The notes under the pieces are model-generated. The model had not been told where the DNA came from. It saw nothing but the letters and a program-made list of their open reading frames with translations, and made no database searches. DNA of 59,209 nucleotides from the NCBI GenBank assembly GCA_012837965.1, contig DUQF01000018.1, positions 1 to 59,209 on the forward strand. Reading direction: 5' to 3'. Made by a program: the position numbers and the translations under genes. Origin of the DNA: Clostridiales bacterium. Lineage in GTDB: Bacteria; Bacillota; Clostridia; Christensenellales; Aristaeellaceae. Shown here piece after piece: positions 54,259 to 59,209 of this stretch (its first letter is position 1; every line of letters begins with the position of its first letter).

Positions 54259-54776
54259 TTTGGCAGTTTTTCAAAGGGATATTCAGTACCCGAAGGCACC
54301 TCCACCCTGATGGAGGCGATCTTTTGCTCCTGTAAAGGGCGGTCGCTACGGTCAGTGGGGGTGGATACGATTCTATCGGCAGCCTCCATGCCGCTGAGTA
54401 CTTTGCCAAAGGCGGCATACTGGCCATCCAAGTGCGGGGAATCACTGGTCATAATAAAAAACTGTGAACCGGCGGAGTCTTTCATCATGGATCTGGCCAT
54501 AGACAGCACACCGTAGGTATGTTTTAAGGGGTTATCAATACCGTTTGCCTTAAATTCACCCTTGATGGAATAGCCTGGACCGCCCATGCCGCTGCCGTTG
54601 GGACAGCCGCCTTGAATCATGAAGCCAGGAATGCAGCGATGGAAAATCAGGCCATCGTAAAAACCGCTGTTCGCAAGTAAAATAAAGTTTCCGACAGATT
54701 GAGGCGCGATTTCCGGGTACAATTCGCCGGTCATTATGTTACCGTTTTCAAGGGTAATCGTGAAGATGGGGTTCAT
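54255..54776 (-). CDS. ppiB: Peptidyl-prolyl cis-trans isomerase, cyclophilin type
   Basis: A 173-residue cytosolic cyclophilin that catalyses proline isomerisation in folding proteins. Motifs are FHRCIPGFMIQGGCPNGSG with the catalytic Arg, GVLSMARSMMKDSAGSQFFI and LDGQYAAFGKVLSGMEAADR. There is no signal peptide. ATG at 54776 follows TAGGAGG. It heads the long minus-strand run cyclophilin-zapA-U32-mutS2-regulator-kinase-ispE. Confidence 0.94.
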   Translation of the reverse strand: MNPIFTITLENGNIMTGELYPEIAPQSVGNFILLANSGFYDGLIFHRCIPGFMIQGGCPNGSGMGGPGYSIKGEFKANGIDNPLKHTYGVLSMARSMMKDSAGSQFFIMTSDSPHLDGQYAAFGKVLSGMEAADRIVSTPTDRSDRPLQEQKIASIRVEVPSGTEYPFEKLPK

Positions 54777-54826
54777 AAATGCCTCCTAAAATTCATAAAA
54801 GAGTAGTGTCTTTTTTATTATACCAC

Positions 54827-54835
54827 ACCTTTGGG
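54827..54835 (-). promoter_or_regulatory. Promoter of the ppiB-to-ispE operon
   Basis: On minus, TGGTATAAT (54827-54835), an extended -10 without a clear -35; an inverted repeat (CCACCC-AAA-GGTGTGG) sits just upstream. Confidence 0.5.
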
Positions 54836-54888
54836 TGGTGAGGATAACTATTAAATGAAACAATTGTGACAAATTATAACAAAATAGC

Positions 54889-54917
54889 TTGTATTATTTA
54901 GCACTTTCATGTATAAT
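54889..54917 (+). promoter_or_regulatory. Promoter of the second two-component system
   Basis: TTGTAT (54889-54894), 17 bases, TATAAT (54912-54917). It rules out the ATG codons at 54889 and 54922 as starts. Confidence 0.7.
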
Positions 54918-54954
54918 CGTAATGAAATACTGCAAAAGGAAAGGGTGGCTGGCC

Positions 54955-55650
54955 TTGGCAACAAAGATTTTATTAGTTGATGACGAACCAATCATCATTA
55001 AGGGACTTAAATATACCTTAGAACAAGACGGTTACGAAACCATTGTCGCCTATGACGGAGAAGAGGCGCTGGAAGCTTTCAAGCGTCACCAGGTCGACTT
55101 AATTTTGCTGGACGTTATGCTGCCTAAGATAGATGGCATTACTGTTTGCCAGCGTATCAGGGAGCAATCAAATGTTCCCATTATTATGCTTACTGCCAAG
55201 GGCGAAGATATGGATAAAATCCTTGGCCTTGAGTACGGGGCTGATGATTATATGACCAAACCCTTTAATATTTTGGAAGTCAAAACCCGCATCAAGACCA
55301 TTTTGCGCCGGGCGCAACAATATGCCCCGCAGGAAGATGCCAACATCTATCGGGTGCGGGATTTGGAAGTAAATGTCATCAACCGCTCGGTTATTTTATC
55401 TGGCGAGGATGTGCGCCTGACGGCCAAGGAATTTGATCTCTTGCAGCTATTCTTAGGCCATCGCGGCCGTGTGTTTACCCGCGAAGAAATACTTGATGCT
55501 GTTTGGCGAAACGACTATACAGGCGATGCCCGTACGGTAGACGTACATATTCGTCGCTTGCGTGAAAAGATTGAACGCAGTCCCAACCAACCGGAGTTTA
55601 TTTTTACCAAGTGGGGTGTTGGTTATTATTTTACCGACCGTGACGATTAA
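54955..55650 (+). CDS. OmpR/PhoB-family response regulator (WalR/PhoP-like)
   Basis: A 231-residue regulator. The receiver domain has LLVDDEPIIIK, phospho-Asp in LILLDVMLPKIDG near residue 53, LTAKGEDMDK and TKPFNILEVK; the winged helix has LTAKEFDLLQLFL and DARTVDVHIRRLREKIE, and it ends TKWGVGYYFTD, all close to WalR/PhoP relatives. The start is the TTG at 54955 (then ATKILLVDDE), with an AAAGGAAAGGG site and a promoter just upstream. It is coupled to the kinase gene by an 11-base overlap. Confidence 0.92.
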   Translation: MATKILLVDDEPIIIKGLKYTLEQDGYETIVAYDGEEALEAFKRHQVDLILLDVMLPKIDGITVCQRIREQSNVPIIMLTAKGEDMDKILGLEYGADDYMTKPFNILEVKTRIKTILRRAQQYAPQEDANIYRVRDLEVNVINRSVILSGEDVRLTAKEFDLLQLFLGHRGRVFTREEILDAVWRNDYTGDARTVDVHIRRLREKIERSPNQPEFIFTKWGVGYYFTDRDD

Positions 55651-57100
55651 AAAGCCCCGAAGCATTGGCTTTCGTATGGTCATGGCGTTCCTGCTTATTA
55701 TCGGACTGTCCTTTTTACTGATGGCGGGTACCCTGACCAATATGCTAAGCAATTACCTGTTTCGGGAACGCATACGTCAAGACCGGGCTGGGCTTGAAAA
55801 GTGGGCTGTGCAAACAGCCTCTTCTTTGTATACAGCAAACAGTATCCAAATGAATGCGTCAGTCCTACAAGCCTCGGGCGAGCTTGGTGGAAGGCTGTTG
55901 CTGCTGGACGCAGACGGAAAAATACATATGGATTCCTTTGGCCTCTTAAACGGCACACGTCTGAGCGTACCCGAAGTCGTATCTATTCTGGTTGGAGGCA
56001 AGCAGGTAGATTACGGCGTTCACGAAGAATCAGGTGAGCTTGTATCCGATACCGGCAAGGTGTTTAATCGGGGGTCTAATCAAAACTGGACCAGCCTTTC
56101 GTCGGCCGGTATCGTTTTTGAGTCTGAGGTTATCGGTGTTTTGGTATTACTGTCTTCTGTTAGTGAAATGATGAACAGCCTCTATACCCTCCAAACCCGC
56201 ATGACCATCATTTTTGTTCTGGTTGCGACCGCTGCTATTATCAGCGGGATGGTTTTTTCCGGCATATTAACAAGACCGATTGGTGTCCTTACCAAGGGTA
56301 TCCAGCGCATGGGGCGGGGCGATTTTTCCGCCAGGGTGCCGGAAACCGGCTCGGGCGAAATAAAGCAGATGGCACAAGCCTTTAATTCCATGAGCGGCAA
56401 GCTTGAATCCATGGATAAAACACGCAACCAGTTTGTTTCTGATGCAAGTCACGAGTTAAAAACACCGCTGGCCACCATGAAGATCATGATCGAATCGCTT
56501 ATTTATCAGCCGGACATGGAGGAAGGGCTACGGACGGAATTTTTAAGCGACGTGAATAAGGAAATCGATAGGCTTTCGGCCATTGTTGGAGATCTACTTA
56601 CCTTGGTACGGGCGGACGGAAAGAGCGTCAAGCTTGATAGAAGCCGAATGTTCCTTTCGGACGTTGTGGAGGATGCGGCGCATAGGCTTAGGATGCTGGC
56701 AGACAAAAAGAGCCAGACCCTGAACCTTGAGCTACATGAAATGGGCGAAATCTATGCCGACAAGGCCCGCATTGACCAAGTTGTATATAACTTAATGGAA
56801 AATGCCGTGAAGTATACCCAGGAAGGCGGCACTATCACAGTCACCCTAACCAAACAGGGGAGGGAAGCTCAATTAACTATTGAAGATAACGGCCCCGGCA
56901 TTCCGGAAGATAACCTAACCCACGTGTTTGAACGTTTCTACCGGGTGGATAAGGCAAGGGGCAGGGAATCAGGGGGCACCGGCCTTGGCCTTGCCATCGC
57001 CCAGCAGATGATTAACCTGCATTCAGGCACCATTCAGGTGGAAAGTGAAGAAGGCAAGGGTACCAAGTTTATCGTGCTATTGCCGCTAAACAAGGGATAG
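55640..57100 (+). CDS. Sensor histidine kinase
   Basis: A 486-residue membrane kinase paired with the preceding regulator. It has helix 1 (about residues 14-36), an outer sensor of ~130 residues, helix 2 (~165-190), HAMP, HisKA with the phospho-acceptor in FVSDASHELKTPLATMKIM, and HATPase_c with VYNLMENAVKYTQEGG, DNGPGIPED and GGTGLGLAIAQQMI. The start is the GTG at 55640 (then TIKKPRSIGFRM), within the regulator's last codons. The pair resembles WalKR/PhoPR, but no yycH or yycI follows, so identity with the essential WalKR system is unproven. Confidence 0.92.
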   Translation: MTIKKPRSIGFRMVMAFLLIIGLSFLLMAGTLTNMLSNYLFRERIRQDRAGLEKWAVQTASSLYTANSIQMNASVLQASGELGGRLLLLDADGKIHMDSFGLLNGTRLSVPEVVSILVGGKQVDYGVHEESGELVSDTGKVFNRGSNQNWTSLSSAGIVFESEVIGVLVLLSSVSEMMNSLYTLQTRMTIIFVLVATAAIISGMVFSGILTRPIGVLTKGIQRMGRGDFSARVPETGSGEIKQMAQAFNSMSGKLESMDKTRNQFVSDASHELKTPLATMKIMIESLIYQPDMEEGLRTEFLSDVNKEIDRLSAIVGDLLTLVRADGKSVKLDRSRMFLSDVVEDAAHRLRMLADKKSQTLNLELHEMGEIYADKARIDQVVYNLMENAVKYTQEGGTITVTLTKQGREAQLTIEDNGPGIPEDNLTHVFERFYRVDKARGRESGGTGLGLAIAQQMINLHSGTIQVESEEGKGTKFIVLLPLNKG

Positions 57101-57238
57101 TTTCTCACCACGGTATGGATGAATCGATTTTATATGGATGAAATGGGTGTTTTCTAAAAAACAGAAAAATGCTGGGATCCTTATTAATCAAGCGTTTTCA
57201 ATAGTGCGTGTGTCAATACAGGACTCTGTAGAATTGTT

Positions 57239-57267
57239 TTGTAAAAAAGATGCGATAATGATATACT
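57239..57267 (+). promoter_or_regulatory. Promoter of the SDR gene
   Basis: TTGTAA (57239-57244), 17 bases, TATACT (57262-57267). The rest of the 57101-57330 gap is AT-rich with no gene. Confidence 0.6.
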
Positions 57268-57330
57268 GGTACCTGAAAAAGTTATTGTTAAAACACTATC
57301 ATTATAATTTAGTAAACGTTGGAGGAAAAC

Positions 57331-58086
57331 ATGTTTGATTACAAAGGAAGAGTAGTATTGGTTACCGGAGCGTCGTCCGGTCTGGGAGTTCAAATGGCCC
57401 ACGGTTTTGCAAAACAGGGGGCGGATATTGCTATCACAGCAAGACGCTTAAATAAGCTGGAGGCCGTAGCAGAAGAAATTAGGAAATATGGTGTCAAAGT
57501 CCTGCCTGTTCAGTGTGATGTTACCGATACGGAACAAGTAAATGCTACTGTGGAAAAAGTCATATCCGAGTTCGGCAAGATTGATGTTCTTGTAAACAAT
57601 GCAGGCAGCAGCAAGGATGCGCCAATAACGGAAATGACGGATGAAGAGTGGAATTTTACCGTCGATACCGACTTGTCTTCCGTCTTCAAGATGACTCGTG
57701 CTGTTGCCAGAAAAATGGTAGAGAAAAACTACGGAAGAATTATCAATATTGCTTCCATGTACGGTCTTTTAGGGACAAATCAGGGTTGTGCTTATCATGC
57801 ATCTAAGGCCGGAGTCATAAACTTTACCCGGGCGGTATCCGCAGAGTTGGCGCCAAAGGGAATCACGGTGAATACAATTTGTCCGGGCTACTTCACAACG
57901 GAGCTGACCGCTGAGTTATTCGGAACGGACGAATTCAAACAATATATGGGCCTTACAGTACCGATGCAGAGAGCAGGTCAGGAAGGAGAACTGAACGCCG
58001 GCGCAATATTCCTGGGTTCTGAAGCAGCATCTTATGTGACAGGCGTGGTTCTTCCCATCGATGGCGGCTGGAGCAGTGCAAAATGA
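57331..58086 (+). CDS. SDR-family oxidoreductase (FabG/gluconate dehydrogenase-like)
   Basis: A 251-residue classical short-chain dehydrogenase. It has the NAD(P)-binding VLVTGASSGLGVQMAHGF, VQCDVTDTEQV, NNAGSSKDAP, the catalytic Ser in NIASMYGLLG, Tyr-Lys in CAYHASKAGVINF, and the C-terminal VTGVVLPIDGGWSSAK. It could act on a keto-acyl group, a sugar acid or a hydroxysteroid; substrate is not readable. The ATG at 57331 follows GGAGG. Codon choice differs from neighbours (more AGA, GGA and ATA), suggesting later acquisition. It ends at a strong bidirectional terminator next to tRNA genes. Confidence 0.88.
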   Translation: MFDYKGRVVLVTGASSGLGVQMAHGFAKQGADIAITARRLNKLEAVAEEIRKYGVKVLPVQCDVTDTEQVNATVEKVISEFGKIDVLVNNAGSSKDAPITEMTDEEWNFTVDTDLSSVFKMTRAVARKMVEKNYGRIINIASMYGLLGTNQGCAYHASKAGVINFTRAVSAELAPKGITVNTICPGYFTTELTAELFGTDEFKQYMGLTVPMQRAGQEGELNAGAIFLGSEAASYVTGVVLPIDGGWSSAK

Positions 58087-58089
58087 AGG

Positions 58090-58128
58090 AAAATCAAAAC
58101 CACCGGCCAAGCCGGTGGTTTTGATTTT
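58090..58128. terminator. Bidirectional terminator between the SDR gene and tRNA genes
   Basis: AAAATCAAAACCACCGGC (58090-58107), loop CAA, GCCGGTGGTTTTGATTTT (58111-58128): a perfect 18-pair stem with A and T flanks, usable from either side. Confidence 0.9.
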
Positions 58129-58204
58129 GGTCGAGGTGACAGGATTTGAACCTGCGACCTTTTGGTCCCGAACCAAACGCGCTACCAAACTGCGCTACAC
58201 CTCG
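58128..58204 (-). tRNA. tRNA-Pro (anticodon CGG)
   Basis: A 77-base cloverleaf. The acceptor CGAGGTG pairs with CACCTCG, followed by A and an encoded CCA. The anticodon arm TTTGG-TTCGGGA-CCAAA gives CGG; the T arm is CAGG-TTCAAAT-CCTG. It directly abuts the upstream tRNA-Thr, with no spacer, so the pair must be cut precisely at the CCA end. Confidence 0.95.
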
Positions 58205-58280
<76 letters not shown>

Positions 58281-58300
58281 ATGCTGAAATCAGCTAAGAG

Positions 58301-58329
58301 AATATAGCATGAGTTGTATGGATTGTCAA
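58301..58329 (-). promoter_or_regulatory. Promoter of the tRNA-Thr/tRNA-Pro operon
   Basis: On minus, TTGACA (58324-58329), 17 bases, TATATT (58301-58306), about 14 bases before the expected transcript start of the tRNA precursor. Confidence 0.85.
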
Positions 58330-58422
58330 GCCTTTGCGGTTTTGTAAAGGCGGCTACAGTGATGATTTTTTTGGTTATTAAATAAAGATTAAAATTGTGT
58401 ACAAAATGAAAACAAAAAACTA

Positions 58423-58451
58423 TTGACAGGTGGCATAAAATACTATATATT
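58423..58451 (+). promoter_or_regulatory. Promoter of the NrdG-type gene
   Basis: TTGACA (58423-58428), 17 bases, TATATT (58446-58451). Its -10 is overlapped by an apparent NrdR box. Confidence 0.85.
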
Positions 58452-58455
58452 GTAC
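58440..58455 (+). promoter_or_regulatory. Apparent NrdR box
   Basis: ATACTATATATTGTAC fits the NrdR consensus acaCwAtATaTwGtgt at every strongly conserved position. It covers the promoter -10, where NrdR with bound dATP would block transcription. Only one clear box is seen; two are usual. Confidence 0.6.
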
Positions 58456-58507
58456 TTCCACGAAATAATGGATACAACATTTAGTAGCGAAAGGATGAGG
58501 ATTTAGT

Positions 58508-59200
58508 GTGCGAATCGGTGGCTTACAAAAGCTCACTTTGCTTGATTTTCCGGGCCGTGTTGCTTCTACGGTGTTCCTGTGTGGGTGCAACTTGCGGTGT
58601 CCTTTTTGCCACAACGCAAGTCTAATTTTACCCGAAAGATTTCCGGAGGGTGTAGAAGAAAAAGAGCTGCTTGATTTTTTACAAAAGCGTGCAGGCGTTT
58701 TGGATGGGGTTTGTATAACAGGCGGCGAGCCGCTACTATACGAAGAAGCGCTTGGTTTAATGGAAAAAATCAAAGGTCTTGGTTATTTGGTAAAGCTTGA
58801 CACCAACGGTTTTTTTCCAAAGAGGTTGCGGCTTGCCGTTGAAAAAGGTCTAGTTGACTATGTGGCCATGGACTACAAGCACACCCAAGAAGGCTATCCC
58901 AAGGTTACGGGGCTTCAAAAGGTGGATATGGATGCGGTCAACGAGTCCATTGACTTTTTACTCAAAGGCAACTGCGATTACGAACTACGCACCACCGTGG
59001 TAAAGCCCCTGCATACGGTGCAAGACTTAGAGCAAATGGCAAAACGCCTACAGGGAGCTAAACGTTACTTTTTACAGCAGTTCGTGGCTTCGGACGATGT
59101 AATCCAAGCTGGCTTTGAAGCCTACAGTCCGCAAGAAATGCAAGAAATGCTAACAATTGTTAAACAATATGTGCCTGCGGCGCAGCTGCGTGGCGTTTAA
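58508..59200 (+). CDS. nrdG: Anaerobic ribonucleotide reductase activating protein, NrdG type
   Basis: A 230-residue radical-SAM protein of the NrdG2 kind. The cluster motif VFLCGCNLRCPFCHNA (CxxxCxxC) lies near residue 25, followed by the SAM-binding CITGGEPLL and VKLDTNGFFP. Such activases generate the glycyl radical on class III ribonucleotide reductase (NrdD). The start is the GTG at 58508, with AAAGGATGAGG upstream. The window ends with TAAGGAGGA just after its stop, a ribosome site for a following gene that may be nrdD. The apparent NrdR box at its promoter supports the RNR link. Confidence 0.86.
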   Translation: MRIGGLQKLTLLDFPGRVASTVFLCGCNLRCPFCHNASLILPERFPEGVEEKELLDFLQKRAGVLDGVCITGGEPLLYEEALGLMEKIKGLGYLVKLDTNGFFPKRLRLAVEKGLVDYVAMDYKHTQEGYPKVTGLQKVDMDAVNESIDFLLKGNCDYELRTTVVKPLHTVQDLEQMAKRLQGAKRYFLQQFVASDDVIQAGFEAYSPQEMQEMLTIVKQYVPAAQLRGV

Positions 59201-59209
59201 TAAGGAGGA

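Noticed and set aside
54955-57100. The essential WalRK system
   Set aside because: The regulator and kinase resemble WalR/WalK, but no yycH, yycI or yycJ genes follow, so I left them without gene symbols.
58398-58432. Second NrdR box upstream of the nrdG promoter
   Set aside because: The best candidate (CTATTGACAG region) matches only partly and the centre-to-centre distance of about 23 bases is not the usual spacing.

Overview
The window is a densely packed bacterial chromosome segment with no phage, insertion-sequence or CRISPR signature. Gene content points to a Bacillota (Firmicutes) genome, most likely class Clostridia. Indicators are RNase J, a YlbF-family protein, RicT (YaaT), the c-di-AMP receptor DarA, MutS2 with an Smr domain, ZapA, a GlgC/GlgD pair, a CD1247-type zinc-ribbon protein, AAGGAGG-type ribosome binding sites and many TTG/GTG starts. 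Promoters are mostly textbook sigma-A type (TTGACA-17-TATAAT). Base composition looks intermediate rather than strongly AT-rich. This placement is an inference from content; no 16S or ribosomal-protein marker is present.

Layout. 0.1-6.2 kb (minus): a 23S rRNA uracil methyltransferase with its own promoter, and a branched-chain amino-acid ABC transporter operon (livK-livH-livM/G fusion-livF) with a terminator hairpin just after livK. 6.4-9.1 kb: a HAD phosphatase, a YigZ protein and a class I aminotransferase. 9.2-15.6 kb (plus): a glycogen synthesis operon, glgB-glgC-glgD-glgA, closed by a terminator; GlgB and GlgA both carry lysine-rich C-terminal tails. 15.6-27.7 kb (plus): an AlaX-like editing protein, a GNAT acetyltransferase, an alpha/beta hydrolase, a membrane-anchored MurF-like ligase, Ddl, an RseC-like protein, RNase J, YlbF, MltG, an endonuclease IV-like protein, a PepP-type peptidase, EF-P and an acidic zinc-ribbon protein. 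27.8-31.8 kb: a metallophosphoesterase and a glutamine-amidotransferase-fold hydrolase on minus, divergent from an ECF sigma factor translationally coupled to a large membrane protein. 31.8-37.3 kb (mostly minus): darA-holB-ricT, a secreted YbjN-like protein (plus), and a secreted unknown coupled to uvrB. 37.5-39.5 kb (plus): obg, yhbY, OsmC. 39.5-44.8 kb: a peptidase cluster (TldE, TldD, an M29 aminopeptidase, a P1/S58 peptidase). 44.9-54.8 kb (mostly minus): MgtC, a small membrane protein, and a long co-directional block cyclophilin-zapA-U32-mutS2-response regulator-histidine kinase-ispE. 54.9-57.1 kb (plus): a second two-component system. 57.3-58.1 kb: an SDR oxidoreductase with different codon habits. 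58.1-58.3 kb (minus): tRNA-Thr(CGU) abutting tRNA-Pro(CGG). 58.5-59.2 kb (plus): an NrdG-type radical-SAM activase behind a promoter overlapped by an apparent NrdR box.

Most genes are housekeeping. Several small groups look like functional units: the glycogen operon; RNase J with YlbF (and RicT elsewhere in the window); the cell-wall group hydrolase-MurF-like-Ddl; the TldD/TldE/M29/P1 peptidases; and the ECF sigma/membrane-protein pair. No gap between genes exceeds about 300 bases; the longer ones (6209-6477, 45590-45860, 57101-57330, 58281-58507) hold the promoters listed below. I see no clear novel multi-gene system. The least-explained candidates are the sigma/667-residue membrane protein pair, the lysine-rich tails on the glycogen enzymes and the MurF-like membrane ligase.
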